Notes: generated by a model not told the origin, from the letters alone. Positions 1 to 10,114 are shown, counted from the stretch's first letter. The stretch is 64,000 nucleotides of DNA from [Leptolyngbya] sp. PCC 7376 (GCF_000316605.1 NC_019683.1:4200036-4264035), one strand, 5' to 3'. Made by a program: numbers and translations.

Positions 1-1263
1 GATATTCTGATTGATACAGCTTTGGCTGGCACAATCACCTCTAATTTAGCTTCAAGTAATGTTGAGGTTTCGACTCAGGGAGCAGGTAATGTAACGGGTA
101 CTGCTGTTTCATTTCCGGTTAGCAATGGTGACATCACACTCAATTCAAATGTTTCAAATCCGAATAGTAAGAATTCTCTAACACTAACTGGTAGAAGATT
201 TATTCATGATTCTGGAAGTTTTGAGCTTGGTGGAGATTTAGTTTTTAATCTTAATGCAGTTAATTCGGAGATAAATCCTCCTTCAAACTCTATTAATAAT
301 GCCATCAATTCGATAGGTAATATAGCAGGAAAATCAACTATTAATTTACATGCTCCTGTAGGAGAAACTACAACTTTTGCGGGGAAAACTATAAACATCG
401 ATAAAGATGTCACACTTCAAGCTGCAACTCCAGCAAACTTGACTTATGGAACTTTCTTCGTAGGAGTAGATGAAGTTCCTATTGAAGTAGTCACAGGAGT
501 AGAAACCTCTATTATTTTGAGTGGGAAAGGCGATCAACGAGTTATCGATATTATTAATAATAGATCAACAATTAATATCAACGATGTAACAATTACACGC
601 GGAGAAACTGGAGCTGAAGGAAATCCAGTTGTAACAAGTGGTGGCGGAATTAGAATAATACCTGAAAATATAGAAGATCTAACAACGCCTAAAAGTATAG
701 TCAATATTAACAACTCCAACATTTCAGGTAATAGTGCTAATTATGGGGGGGGAATTGCCAATGCTGGTGGTGAAGTGAATCTCAACAATTCAGTTATCTC
801 TAATAACTCTGCGTCTGGAGACAGCTTGAGAGGGGGTATAGGAGGCGGGATTATGAACTGGGTTTCTGGTGGAGGGGGAATTGGGGTTTTAAACTTTCGT
901 GGCAAAGTAAATATTACGCACTCTACTATTTCTAATAATGCTGCAAGTGATGTAGGTGGGGGAATTGCCAACCTTGCGGAACTAGATCTTCGTCATTCAG
1001 TTGTCTCTGATAATGAAGCTGGTCCAGAGGGTCTCAGACCGGGCGGAGGGGGTATTACTAACAATAGTCTTGGAGATGCAGTTATCTCTCAATCGCTGAT
1101 CTCAGGCAACAAAGCTTTTGGATCTGGAGGGGGGATTTTTAATTTTTATGGAGAAGCAATCAGTCCTCCACTTCGTAGTTCAGTTTTTCTTAGTAATTCT
1201 ACTATCTCTAATAATTTAGCTTCTGAAAACGGAGGAGGAATTGCCAACTATTTATATGGAATA
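1..1263 (+). pseudogene. Right-handed beta-helix surface adhesin, 5' end outside window, 3' end cut by IS630
   Basis: The reading frame is open from the first base, so the gene starts upstream of the window; the TTG at 22 is only the first start codon visible. The product is a repetitive, Asn/Ser/Gly-rich protein. Units of about 30-40 residues carry the pattern S-x-I-S-x-N-x-A followed by GGGI-x-N, typical of polymorphic-outer-membrane or right-handed beta-helix adhesins that are exported or displayed on the surface. The coding sequence runs into the IS630 element at 1264 and stops 15 nt inside it, at 1279-1281. Rejoining the flanks with one TA does not continue into the domain frame of the downstream fragment, so either a second change has occurred or the two flanks come from different genes. 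The exact adhesin family is not certain. Confidence 0.7.
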
Positions 1264-1308
1264 CAGCAAATTTCAGCCTAGCAAGGTGTATGAAGTAGTA
1301 TAGGTGAG

Positions 1309-1707
1309 TTGACTGGTGAGGAAGAAAGTAGCATCTTGCCGAAAGCCTACTCATTAGACTTAAGACAGAAAATAGTGGATGCCTACGAAAGGGGTGGTGT
1401 GAGTCAAAGTAGTCTTGCCCGACAATTTGGAGTGGCGAAAAGTTTTGTACAAAAGCTCCTCGACCAAAAACGACTGACAGGGTCGATTGCTCCGAAAAAA
1501 CGAAGCCAACAAACACCTCCCAAATTAAACGAAGAGCATCAAACAATATTGCGCCAGTTGCTCACCAAGAAAAACGATGCGACGCTAGCGGAACTATGTG
1601 ATGAGATGGAGAAACGCACTGGTCTCCGTGTGGCCAATAGCACCATGCATCGCACCTTAAGAAGAATGGGATATAGCCTCAAAAAAAACATTCTATCCAG
1701 ACCTTAA
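1309..1707 (+). CDS. IS630 type A transposase, N-terminal helix-turn-helix ORF
   Basis: This 132-residue protein holds the DNA-binding part of an IS630 transposase. An opening of the form YSLDLRQKIVDAYERGG leads into a helix-turn-helix (QSSLARQFGVAKSFVQKLL), followed by a second winged-helix-like segment with LAELCDEMEKRTG and a STMHRTLRRMGYS motif. The frame ends shortly after a run of eight A (1681-1688). The catalytic half continues in the +1 frame as if one A of the run were skipped, so a full transposase needs frameshifting or transcriptional slippage there. The second copy has the same arrangement, so this is probably how the element is built rather than a chance mutation. Confidence 0.85.
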   Translation: MTGEEESSILPKAYSLDLRQKIVDAYERGGVSQSSLARQFGVAKSFVQKLLDQKRLTGSIAPKKRSQQTPPKLNEEHQTILRQLLTKKNDATLAELCDEMEKRTGLRVANSTMHRTLRRMGYSLKKNILSRP

Positions 1708-1720
1708 GGCGACAAAACGA

Positions 1721-2293
1721 GTGCAACAAGCCAGATATGATTTTTGGCAGAAAATGCAAGCGACTCTAGCGAAAAACTTGATTTTTATCGATGAATCGGG
1801 CGTGAACTTAGCCATGACAAGACTGAGGGCACGTTCTGAGAAAGGGAAACGAGCTTATAGTCCGAAATCCAGTAAACGAGGCAAGAATGTTTCTTTGATT
1901 GGAGCATTAGGCTTCAAGGGAATGGTCGCTAATTATCATCTGCTGGGGAGTACGGATGGATTAACCTTTGAAGCATTCATCAGCCAGAAGTTAATACCAA
2001 ACTTATGGGCGGGAGCATGTGTGGTGATGGATAACTGTTCGATTCATTTAGGAGAGTCAGTACGCACAATGATTGAGGCCGTGGGAGCTAAGTTGATTTA
2101 CCTTCCTCCCTATTCTCCAGATTTTTCACCCATTGAAAATTGCTGGTCAAAGTTGAAAAGTACCTTGAAAAGTATCGGGGCAAGAACTTATCTAGCTCTA
2201 GACAAGGCAATTGAGGTAGCTTTTTCCAAGATTACCCTTGATGATATTCGATGCTGGTTTACACATTGCTGCTATTGCACCTCACTCGACTAG
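1721..2293 (+). CDS. IS630 type A transposase, DDE catalytic ORF
   Basis: This 190-residue ORF is the catalytic half of the IS630 transposase. It has the first catalytic Asp in FIDESGVN, the second in VVMDNCSIH, and the family signature LPPYSPDFSPIENCW with the third acidic residue (Glu). Coding homology extends upstream of the listed start to the A8 tract at 1681-1688, where it would join the helix-turn-helix ORF after a +1 shift; the listed GTG start may therefore never be used alone. It ends inside the right inverted repeat. Confidence 0.85.
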   Translation: MQQARYDFWQKMQATLAKNLIFIDESGVNLAMTRLRARSEKGKRAYSPKSSKRGKNVSLIGALGFKGMVANYHLLGSTDGLTFEAFISQKLIPNLWAGACVVMDNCSIHLGESVRTMIEAVGAKLIYLPPYSPDFSPIENCWSKLKSTLKSIGARTYLALDKAIEVAFSKITLDDIRCWFTHCCYCTSLD

Positions 2294-2304
2294 AAATTGC
2301 TATA

Positions 2305-4172
2305 GCATTATTTATACAGACCAAAACACCGCACAATTTACTGTGTCTTGGGGAGGCTCAGACCTTGGCAGCAGCATTGCCACCTATGACATCTACGTTT
2401 CTGAAGATAATAGTGGCTTTGAACTTTGGCTTGACGATACAACGAATACATCTAGTAGCTATACCGGAGACTTCGACAAAACCTATAGCTTCTTTAGCGT
2501 TGCCACCGATAACGTCGGTAATACCGAAGAGCTTCCTTTATCCAGCGACGTATCTACTATCATCATGCTGAATAACGATCCAATTCTGCTCAATACCATC
2601 CCCGACCAAATCCTTGAAATAGAAGAGTTTTTTAACTTCACTTTCTTTAGCAAAACCTTCAAGGATGAAGACGATGACAACCTCATCTATACAGCAACCC
2701 TAGCAGACGGCCCCGCTCTACCTACCTGGTTAGACTTTGACCCCTCAACCCAAACCTTTAGCGGCACACCCACCTCCGACGAGACAATCACCGTCAAAGT
2801 AACCGCTGATGATAACAAAGGTGACACCATCAGCGATGAATTTAATTTCACAATCATTGATGGAAGCTTAAATGGTTCTGAAAACTGGATTTCTGTCCCC
2901 AGTACTTTCCAATACAGCATTAGTTTTGAAAACGAAGCAGTTTCGACAACATCGACTCAGGAAGTAACTATCACCCAGAACCTTGATCTTGATTTTGACT
3001 GGGATTCATTTGAACTAGATAGCTTTGGTTGGGGTGACTTTACTTTCGATGTTCCCAATGGTGAAGAGATTTCCTTTAATGATCAAATAAACTTCACAAC
3101 CGATTATGGTTTTCTACTAGATATTTCTGGAGACTTTAATCCTGCCACTGGCGAAGCGATCTGGAACTTTAAAACCATTGATCCAGCAACAGGAGAACTT
3201 CCTGCAAATCCTAACCTTGCTTTCTTGATGCCAAATAACGCTCAGAATGGGGGGAAAGGTGTTGTCAAATATACAGTCAGTACTGATAGCAATCTACAGA
3301 CTGGAGATATTCTCTATTCACAAGCTAACGTTATTTTTGATGGCGATGATTTAGTGGAAACACCAGAAATTTTTAGCATTGTTGATATCGATGCTCCGAG
3401 TAGCGGAGTTAACACGTTACCTACAATGACAACATCTGGCAACTTTGAGGTGAGCTGGTCAGGAACAGATAGTGGTAGTGGCATTGCATCCTATGACATT
3501 TACGTTTCTGAGAATGGCAGTAGCTTCAATCTCTGGCTTGACGATACCACCGACATAGCAGCAACCTACAACGGAGAGGACGGTAACACTTATAGTTTTT
3601 ATAGTGTCGCTAAAGATAATGTCGGCAATGAAGAAAGTACACCATTAGGTGCCGATACAACTACGACGGTAGAGTTTGATCCTTTAACTGGAATGACAAC
3701 AGAAGTTTATCGGTTCTACCGCAAAGATGCTGGGTCTCATTTGTATACGTCAGATCCTAATGAGATTGCTGTCTTCCGAGCTAATCCAGGAATTTTCACG
3801 GAAGAAGCAGGAGTAGCGACAAATGGTGCAATATTTTTAGCGGGTAATGCTCCCAGTGATGGATTAAAAGCTGTTCGTCGTTTTTATAACAAGCAAACAA
3901 ATGGGCATTTCTTTACCTCTGATACAAATGAAATTGCGGCAGTCCAAGCTAATCAAGTAGCTGCAGGGGTGTTTCGAGATGAAGGTATAGCCTTTTATGC
4001 TTTAGAGGACTCTATTCCAAGCTTAGCAACGGACGTTTATAGATTCTCTAATATCAATACAGGCGCTCATTTCTTCACCAATTCTATTATCGAAAGAGAT
4101 AGTGTTATCGCGAATCAAGTTGCCGCTGGATTCTTCCGCTTTGAAGGCGTTGGTTGGGAGGCGATCGCCTAA
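2305..4172 (+). pseudogene. Secreted multidomain surface protein (FN3-like, cadherin-like, DUF5648-like), 5' end lost
   Basis: The frame downstream of IS630 copy 1 encodes about 622 residues without a native start; the open frame merely begins inside the IS. In order it has an FN3-like module (FTVSWGGSD), a dystroglycan/cadherin-like Ig module (NDPILLNTIPDQ through SGTPTSDETI), a beta-rich module, and a second FN3-like module (FEVSWSGTDSGSGIASYDIY). It ends in three tandem units of the form VYRF-x(5)-G-x-H-[FL]-[YF]-T, which I assign to DUF5648-like repeats. All suggest a large cell-surface or secreted protein. Whether it was once one gene with the adhesin at 1-1263 is unresolved, because the frames differ by one base. 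Confidence 0.65.
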
Positions 4173-4224
4173 GATACTTAACCCTAAGAGTTATTGAGGG
4201 TAGTGAACTCTTGTTGAAACGAAA

Positions 4225-4285
4225 GAAAATGTCAGGATTGGGTAGCCAAGTTGGCATCCAAGACGAAACATCATTTTTCTTCGAT
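4225..4285. mobile_element. Solo end of an IS6-family element
   Basis: These 61 bases match the left end of the IS6 copy at 38576 base for base, starting GAAAATGTCAGG and ending at TTCGAT. The remainder of that IS6 element is absent: an IS982-family element begins immediately after. This is a nested-insertion scar. Confidence 0.8.
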
Positions 4286-5251
4286 AACGTGAGTTCTGGA
4301 TAAGGAAAGAAAAGAAGAAAGCTCATATCGTGGCAGTTGAAACCAATCCACAGCTTTCTCCTATGCTTAGTTTAGACGCTTTATTTTGTGACGTTGACGA
4401 TTTCTGCCCAGTCTTTGAACCTCAGTGGCATCAAGAATTACTTAGCTCTTGCAAAAGGTTATCGTCACCGTTCTAGAAGCCTAAGCTTGAGTGAGGTGAT
4501 GACGATACTCATCGCTTTTCATCAATCTCACTATCGTAATTTCAAGCATTTCTATCTCCTGATGGTGCGACACTATTGGCAAAAAGCCTTTCCCAAAGCA
4601 GTGAGTTATCAACGCTTTGTGGCATGGATGCCCTCCAGCTTAGTGCCTCTATGTGCCTATTTATGTGACTGTTATGGAGATTGCACAGGCATTAGTTTCA
4701 TTGATGCCACCAGTATCAAAGTTTGTCACAATCGCCGTATTGTCCAACATCGAGTCTTTAACGGTCATGCCGCTAGAGGTAAAACCTCTGTTGGGTGGTT
4801 CTTTGGCTTCAAACTCCATCTGGTCATTAATGATCGGGGAGAATTACTTCATGTACAAATCACTCCTGGCAATATTGATGACAGAAAGCCTGTCGTCGAA
4901 CTGTTACGGAATTTATTCAGCAAAGTCTTTGGAGATAAGGGCTATGTGTCCCAAGCTCTGGCACAACATCTCAAAGAAGAACATGATGTGATGTTAATTG
5001 CTAAGCCTCGCCGCAATATGAAGAATCACTTGATGCTCTGGCAAGATACATTCATCGCTCGTAAACGAGCTTTGATTGAAACCGTGATTGACCAACTGAA
5101 GAACATTTCTCAGATTGAGCACTCTAGACATCGTAGTCCAGCGAACTTCTGCGTCAATTTGCTGTGTGGCTTGATTGCCTATTGTCATCAGCCTAAGAAA
5201 CCTTCTCTCTAACTCAATTAGAGTCTCATTTCCTTATCCAGAACTCACGTT
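4286..5251 (+). mobile_element. IS982-family element, copy 1
   Basis: The element is bounded by 23-bp perfect inverted repeats: AACGTGAGTTCTGGATAAGG continuing GAA at 4286-4308, and the complement at 5229-5251. It encodes one IS982-type transposase that has a frameshift. It lies inside the IS6 remnant on its left and abuts a second, 5'-truncated IS982 copy on its right. Confidence 0.8.
4363..5212 (+). pseudogene. IS982-family transposase, frameshifted
   Basis: The native ATG is at 4363 ([14 protein letters not shown]). That frame hits TAG near 4459, while the rest of the protein continues in the next frame (open from 4388). The catalytic part is intact to the eye: [40 protein letters not shown] and [14 protein letters not shown] are DDE motifs of IS982 transposases. 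Comparison with copy 2, which has a continuous N-terminus, supports a one-base shift between 4430 and 4465. It is probably inactive. Confidence 0.75.
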
Positions 5252-6154
5252 AATAAGCAATCCACCACTTTCTCCCATGACCAGTCTAGAACCTTTGTTT
5301 TGTTCCATTGATGATTTCTGCCAAGTCTTTGAACCTCAATGGCAACAACAATTACTGGCCTCGAAACAACGGCGGCGACGTCGCCCTAGAAGCCTTAGTC
5401 TCAGCGAGATAATGACGATATTGATTGCATTTCATCAATCTCACTATCGTCACTTCAAGTATTTCTATCTCATCAATGTGCGTCATCACTGGCGAGGAGC
5501 CTTTCCCAGAGCCGTGAGTGACCAACGTTTTGTGGAGTGGATGCCTTCGACGTTAGTACCTCTATGTGTCTACCTACAGCACAATGCACAGGTATTAGTT
5601 TCATTGATGCCACCAGTATCAAGGTTTGTCACAATCGCCGCATCTCTCCACATCGCGTTTTTGATGGTCATGCCGCTCGAGGTAAAACCTCTGTGGGTTG
5701 GTTCTTTGGCTTCAAACTACATCTGGTTATCAATGACCATGGCGAATTACTCAATGTTAAAATCACGCCTGGCAACACCAATGATAGAAAGCCGGTAGTG
5801 GAGCTTTTGAAAGGGTTATCGGGAAAAGTCTTTGCCGATAAAAGTTACGTCTCTCAAGCTCTGGCACAGTATTTACAAGAAGAATATGATGTGAGGCTTC
5901 TAGCTAAGCCTCGTCGCAATATGAAGAATCACCTGATGCTTTGGCGTGACAAAGTTTTGGCTCGTAAGCGAGCTTTAATTGAGACCGTCATTGACCAACT
6001 GAAGAATATTTCTCAGATTGAACACTCTCGCCATCGCAGTCCAGCGAACTTTTGTGTCAACTTGCTTTGCGGTCTCATTGCCTACTGTCATCAGCCTAAG
6101 AAACCCTCTCTTCAGCTTGATTAGAACCTCATTTCCTTATCCCGAACTCACGTT
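5252..6154 (+). mobile_element. IS982-family element, copy 2, left end missing
   Basis: It directly abuts copy 1. Homology to copy 1 starts about 45 bp inside the element, so the left inverted repeat is gone. The right inverted repeat (6132-6154) survives with one mismatch. The element is followed without a gap by the middle of an IS630 type B transposase, so insertion or deletion has removed the first half of that element. Confidence 0.75.
5277..6124 (+). pseudogene. IS982-family transposase, frameshifted, second copy
   Basis: It starts [18 protein letters not shown] with an N-terminus that copy 1 lacks in frame. The frame shifts near 5580, where a short loss removes the residues before [13 protein letters not shown]; the catalytic half continues in another frame to 6124. 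It is close in sequence to copy 1 but clearly diverged, so these are two separate old insertions of the same family. Confidence 0.75.
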
Positions 6155-6594
6155 AGATTATGGGTATGGCTACTGCCATAAGTCAGAGAGGTTTATCGCA
6201 GAGAAGTTAGGTCATCGTACAGAACGAGTTAGCGTGATTGGAGGAAGGCGAGAGGGAGAGCAGATAGCACTGATGGTATTCGAGGGGTAAGCCATCAGCG
6301 CCTTAGTTTGGCAATGGGTAGAGGATTGATGAGTGCCAGGAGTTGATTGCGAGGGAAATTAGTAGTATGGATAATGCCAGTGTTCATCCAAAGGAAAGAA
6401 TACAAACATTGGTGGCGAAGGCAGGATGTGAAGTGATATTTTTGCCACCCTACTCACCACACCTGAACAAGATAGAGAAGTTTTGGGGGAGGTTAAAGAA
6501 GGAGGTAAGTAAGCTCATCAAGAAGACTGAGGATTTGTTCGATGCCATCAGAATAGCCTTCTGTTCTATGTCCTAACCTTCTCCTTCGCTGCTA
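6155..6594 (+). mobile_element. IS630 type B element, 3' half only
   Basis: This segment matches the second half of the complete type B element at 55562-56508, from DYGYGYCHKSERF of the transposase to the right end (CTTCTCCTTCGCTGCTA). It has several stop-creating changes and a short deletion, and only fragments of the catalytic domain stay open, including the signature LPPYSPHLNKIEKFW at about 6440-6483. Its right end, followed by TA at 6595-6596, sits inside the integrase gene and supplies that gene's stop codon. Confidence 0.8.
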
Positions 6595-7230
6595 TAAAAC
6601 AAAATTCTTCCACCGCCCACTGGGTATAGACTGAGCCACCTTGATGAGGGTCTCATCAGAGGGCAGCTTGCGACGCTGTCGGCTGGCATGAGAATAATTG
6701 CCTTTGTATCGTCCCAGCTCTACTTCAATCCCGGCCAATTCAGCCAACTGAGTCAATGCAACGGTTCCACGTTTACGCTGTCGAGTATCCGGCTTGATTG
6801 ATAGCAACGTATCTACCAAGATCTTCTCCGTTATCGGCTTATGTAGAGGCAGCTTTTTGAATATCTGGTGATAATCACTGCGGTAGGTATTGCGAACTTG
6901 AGCGGTGTCAGCTCTGCGATGGAAGTAGTCTTGTTTAAACCGAGCACACCACTCCTCACAGGTGAGACCTTCCTCATCGATATACAACGACCAATCAAAC
7001 TCATTACAAGCGAGTAAGCCTGCCAATTTGATTGCTTCGCCTCGGGCGCGAATCAAGCCAGCAGGATTCGCAGGAAGCCCTAAAGAGATGCGTTGTTGAT
7101 AAGGAACTGACTTTTTGGACTTAAATTTGGGTGGTAACTTCGCTCTTAAGGAAAGCTTGCCACCTCTCATTTCCACTGTAATACCAAGGCTTAGAGCCTT
7201 TAGCTCGGCGTTAATTTGAGTCAAATTCAT
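6592..7230 (-). pseudogene. Tyrosine recombinase (integrase), N-terminal part only
   Basis: This 212-residue product starts MNLTQINAELKALSLG. It resembles the N-terminal arm and SAM-like core-binding domain of cyanobacterial site-specific tyrosine recombinases, with a helical region around residues 80-160. The catalytic domain carrying Arg, His-x-x-Arg and Tyr is missing, because IS630 type B interrupts the gene and its last codons and TAG come from the IS end. It starts about 130 bp from a tRNA-derived repeat (7358-7400), the usual place for an integrase. It is non-functional as it stands, and the family call rests on overall appearance and context. Confidence 0.6.
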
Positions 7231-7653
7231 GGACTAAATTTGGACTAAATCAGACGTTCCAAGCAAGGGAATGTAAAATTATGTTGCCAATAGGATTCGA
7301 GAATGAGTGCTCACTATCCCACATTTAGTGTGACGCGAGAATTTATTCCACATATAGTGGCTCGAGGCAGATTTGAACTGCCGACCTTGGGCTTATGAGG
7401 AGTCGCGGCATTTAGTCTAGACCCCCTACTATACAAGGTTTATAGAGCGATTTCACCTTGTCGGGAATAGTCTGAAATGGTGAGTCAGGTACCCGTTTCG
7501 AAAGGTGATCGCCCCCAAACTCAGAGGGAAAAATACAATTAGGTCGCCGCAATTTTCCCAACGAGAAGAAGCGATATATGCAAACAACAAATGAAGAAGA
7601 ACAATATCAAAGAGTTAGATAAGCTTAGGATGTCTGCTCACCTCTGAGGTCAT
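7231..7653. other. Intergenic region with left att site; no gene seen
   Basis: This 423-bp stretch separates the integrase start from the first DGR target gene. It contains the tRNA-derived repeat at 7358-7400. I see no convincing ORF elsewhere in it. The ribosome-binding-like TGAGGT at 7643-7648 precedes the ATG at 7654. Confidence 0.5.
7358..7400 (-). repeat. Left attachment repeat: 3' half of tRNA(CAU)
   Basis: These 43 bp are identical to 19537-19579. On the minus strand they read as the 3' half of a tRNA: a loop with CAT anticodon, the 3' anticodon strand GCCCA, a T arm GGCAG-TTCAAAT-CTGCC, the acceptor strand TCGAGCC and a discriminator A. The bases upstream do not complete the anticodon stem, so this is not a working tRNA. 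It is what integration into a tRNA 3' end leaves behind. Confidence 0.8.
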
Positions 7654-8547
7654 ATGGCAGAGCTGGAATTAGTAAGAACGAAACGAAAGGCACTCTACTA
7701 CAAAGAAATCCTTGCGACTGAGCCGAGTGAAATTGCCCTAGAGATGACGAAAATCCCGGCAGGTGGCTTCTGGATGGGAACCCCGAACGAGGAAATAGAA
7801 CGAATCTGCAAAGAATATAGTGATGAGTGGTATCGAAATGAATCGCCACAGCATTGGGTAAATATCCCCAAATTTTTTATTGGGAAATATCAGGTAACCC
7901 AAGCCCAATGGCGAGTTGTTGCAGGATGGGAGGAAGTAGAGCGATCGCTGAAACCAGAACCATTGAACTGGAAAGGAGATGACTTACCTGTGGAGAGGGT
8001 GTCATGGCTAGAGGCGAAAGAGTTTTGTGCGCGGCTAAGTAGAGAATCTCGACGCAATTATCGACTGCCAACAGAAGCAGAATGGGAGTATGCCTGTCGT
8101 GCAGTATGGTCTGAAGAGTTTTTAACAAAGCAAGATCAGAAGCAATGGAATGAGAACCATCAACAGCCCTTTCATTTCGGGGAAACATTAAGTGACGAAG
8201 TCGCTAACTATGCCGCGAATAATGTTTATGGCAGGGGTACATCAGGGGAATACCGAAAAGAAACAACAGCAGTGGGAAGCTTCCCGGCGAATAACTTTGG
8301 GCTATATGATATGCATGGTAATGTCTCGGAGTGGTGCGAAGATGATTTCCATGAGAGTTATGAAAATGCCCCTGATGACGGTTCTGCATGGTTAAAAAAA
8401 GACAGCAATAGAAAAATTCGACGCGGCGGTGATTGGTACAGCCATCCGTGGTTCTGTCGGTCTGCGTCTCGCTACCACAATTCGCGCGACAGCAGGAACG
8501 GCCTCATCGGTTTTCGGGTTGCCTGTTCTTTCCCAGAGATCCCTTAA
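7654..8547 (+). CDS. FGE-sulfatase (C-type-lectin-fold) domain protein, DGR target 1
   Basis: This 297-residue protein is essentially one formylglycine-generating-enzyme-like (SUMF1, PF03781) domain. Marks include MTKIPAGGFWMGTPNEE, QVTQAQWRVVAG, RLPTEAEWEYACRA and NNFGLYDMHGNVSEWCEDD. No signal peptide is visible. Its last about 37 residues are VR1. The two-cysteine centre of true FGEs is not complete: the Cys after WF is present, but the position four residues before the Cys-equivalent partner is Ser. Enzyme activity is therefore unlikely and ligand or antigen binding is the better guess. A rho-independent terminator follows at 8639, shared in position with the paralogue at 10555. Confidence 0.88.
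   Translation: MAELELVRTKRKALYYKEILATEPSEIALEMTKIPAGGFWMGTPNEEIERICKEYSDEWYRNESPQHWVNIPKFFIGKYQVTQAQWRVVAGWEEVERSLKPEPLNWKGDDLPVERVSWLEAKEFCARLSRESRRNYRLPTEAEWEYACRAVWSEEFLTKQDQKQWNENHQQPFHFGETLSDEVANYAANNVYGRGTSGEYRKETTAVGSFPANNFGLYDMHGNVSEWCEDDFHESYENAPDDGSAWLKKDSNRKIRRGGDWYSHPWFCRSASRYHNSRDSRNGLIGFRVACSFPEIP
8423..8534 (+). repeat. DGR variable repeat VR1
   Basis: Aligned without gaps to TR 10244-10355, VR1 differs at 15 positions, all of them adenines in TR. Asn codons of TR become Tyr, Ser, His, Phe, Gly and Leu, and one Arg (AGG) becomes Trp. The invariant blocks GCGGCGGTGATTGG and TGTCGGTCTGCG and the 3' block TCGGTTTTCGGGTTGCCTGT are retained. The 3' block is the likely initiation-of-mutagenic-homing region. 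Confidence 0.95.
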
Positions 8548-8638
8548 CACTTATCCCTTAACCCTCTGCGATTTTTTGTAGTATGCATGTAACTCGAATA
8601 CCGAAAAGATCAAAATAGCAACAAACAGGTCATCAATC

Positions 8639-8661
8639 TCGCCTTACGGCGATCAATTTTT
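8639..8661 (+). terminator. Rho-independent terminator after DGR target 1
   Basis: The stem TCGCC / GGCGA with loop TTAC is followed by TCAATTTTT. A near copy follows target 2 at 11529. It sits between the 3' end of target 1 and the convergent reverse-transcriptase gene. Confidence 0.6.
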
Positions 8662-8682
8662 CTGAGACGGTTAAAAGTTAGC

Positions 8683-9753
8683 TTATTCCTCTAGTTCCGG
8701 GCGGACAAAAGAATATTGACTGAAAATATCGCGCCGAAGGGTTTTCGTATCCCCATGCTTGAGGTGAGCTTCCCAGCTTTGGAGCCGTAGCTGTAAATCT
8801 GCCAGAGAAATCATTCCCGTCGCATAATCCTGTTGCAACTGTTTCAGGCGATGTCTAGCGCGGCGCAGATTATCATTTCTGACCCGCACCCGATCCGGCA
8901 AAATCCTAAATCTCACAAAATTTGCTCCGTATTTTGTTTCAAACAGTTGGCTTTTGATCGGATGCATACGTAGCCTCAACCCCTCCAAATAATCACGAAT
9001 AGCAACTTTGGCATCCTTGAGAAAACCATAATCATTACTAAAAAGCGCGTAGTCATCCACATACCGCAGGTATTTTCGAGCGTGGAGTTGTTCTTTTACG
9101 AAATGATCAAAACCATTGAGATAGAAATTCGCAAAAAACTGGCTGGTCAGATTGCCAATCGGTAGACCATGACGACGCTCTAAAGGAGTTAGAAGAGTAT
9201 CCCCCGGAAAATAATGATGCACTGGCTCCTGAGGATTGCTGTAGTCAATAATTAGATCAATCAACCAAAGCGTATCCTTGCATTTGATTTTGTGGTGGAG
9301 TTGAGCCTTCAGAATCTGGTGATCGATGCTCGGAAAATATTTGGAAATGTCGCACTGCAAAATGTAGCGACTAGACCGCGCAAGTGTAATGAACTGCTTT
9401 AAAGCACGGTGGGTTCCATATCCAGTTCGGTTGGCGTAGGTGGTATCGATCAACGATTTATCTAGCAGAGGGACGATCACATTACATAACGCATGGTGAA
9501 TCACTCGATCTCGATAGGGAGCAGCGGAAATCAAGCGAGGTTTGGGGTCAAAAATCCGAAAAGTACGATATCCACCAGGTCGGTAGCTTTTGGTGATGAG
9601 TTCATGCCGTAACTTCAGTAGATTACGTTCTCGTTGATTATTAAAAGCGAGGACATTATCCCGATAACGTTTGCTTTTCTGGGCTTGTTTCGAGGCATCT
9701 AGTAAATTCTGAAAATCAATAATCTTTCCCCAAAGATTTTCGTAGCGTTTCAC
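8683..9753 (-). CDS. DGR reverse transcriptase
   Basis: This 356-residue RT has fingers and palm motifs in order: [17 protein letters not shown] (about 73-89), motif A with [14 protein letters not shown] (Asp135), motif [11 protein letters not shown] (196-205) and the catalytic box YVDD (231-234). Motif B with IGNLTSQ rather than the QG-x3-SP of retroviral and group II RTs is a mark of DGR reverse transcriptases. No maturase X, endonuclease or RNase H domain is present. It starts 4 bp after the stop of the Avd-like gene, so the two are co-transcribed. It would copy TR RNA with errors at adenines and supply the cDNA that overwrites the VRs. Confidence 0.95.
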   Translation of the reverse strand: MKRYENLWGKIIDFQNLLDASKQAQKSKRYRDNVLAFNNQRERNLLKLRHELITKSYRPGGYRTFRIFDPKPRLISAAPYRDRVIHHALCNVIVPLLDKSLIDTTYANRTGYGTHRALKQFITLARSSRYILQCDISKYFPSIDHQILKAQLHHKIKCKDTLWLIDLIIDYSNPQEPVHHYFPGDTLLTPLERRHGLPIGNLTSQFFANFYLNGFDHFVKEQLHARKYLRYVDDYALFSNDYGFLKDAKVAIRDYLEGLRLRMHPIKSQLFETKYGANFVRFRILPDRVRVRNDNLRRARHRLKQLQQDYATGMISLADLQLRLQSWEAHLKHGDTKTLRRDIFSQYSFVRPELEE

Positions 9754-9757
9754 GGAG

Positions 9758-10114
9758 CTATCGTTTCTTTTGCTGTGATTGTTGCTTGAGCCAACCGCCT
9801 AATTCATGACCAAGATCATCAAGTAACTGCGATGCAAACTCATAGCGCTGGGTCGATATCAATTCAAAATCGTGAAGTAAACGAGTTTGATACATCAGTA
9901 CATTGAGTTCACCAGAGAGCGTTTCTAGGATCGGTGTTTTATCTTTCGCATACCTAGCTCTGAGTAGATTTTCGAGTAGGCCATAGAGAACATCACTCAT
10001 GCGGGAACCCAAACTAAACCGAAAATCCTTGGGTAATCGATTCAGGATCGGGATGTACCATTTCAGGAGGTCATAGGTTTTCTGAATAATCGATAGCTCA
10101 CTCATCGGCTGCAC
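9758..10114 (-). CDS. avd: Avd-like DGR accessory protein
   Basis: This 118-residue, mostly helical protein is of the bAvd / four-helix-bundle type (related in fold to the 23S-intervening-sequence proteins). Basic residues are spread through it and it ends in a Gln/Lys tail. In characterised DGRs Avd forms a pentamer that binds the RT and the RNA and is needed for mutagenic homing. Position immediately upstream of the RT and length close to the about 128 residues of the phage BPP-1 protein support the call. It is transcribed away from TR. Confidence 0.88.
   Translation of the reverse strand: MQPMSELSIIQKTYDLLKWYIPILNRLPKDFRFSLGSRMSDVLYGLLENLLRARYAKDKTPILETLSGELNVLMYQTRLLHDFELISTQRYEFASQLLDDLGHELGGWLKQQSQQKKR

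Larger units (their letters stand above)
1264..2302 (+). mobile_element. IS630-family element (type A), copy 1
   Basis: This 1039-bp element appears identical to 36559-37597. Its ends are imperfect inverted repeats (left CAGCAAATTTC, right complement TAGCAATTTC), and TA lies on both sides at 1262-1263 and 2303-2304, the target duplication typical of IS630/Tc1-mariner elements. It carries two overlapping transposase frames. The lack of visible divergence from the second copy indicates recent movement or recombination. Confidence 0.9.

Noticed and set aside
1-4172. One surface-protein gene simply interrupted by IS630
   Set aside because: After removing the IS and one TA, the two coding frames differ by one base, so the simple model does not hold without another change.
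7358-7400. Functional tRNA genes at the two CAU-bearing repeats
   Set aside because: Only the 3' half is present at each site; neighbouring bases cannot form the anticodon, D or acceptor stems.
8683-9753. Group II intron or retron reverse transcriptase
   Set aside because: No maturase or HNH domain, no intron or msr-msd structure seen; motif B, the Avd partner and the TR/VR pairs fit a DGR.
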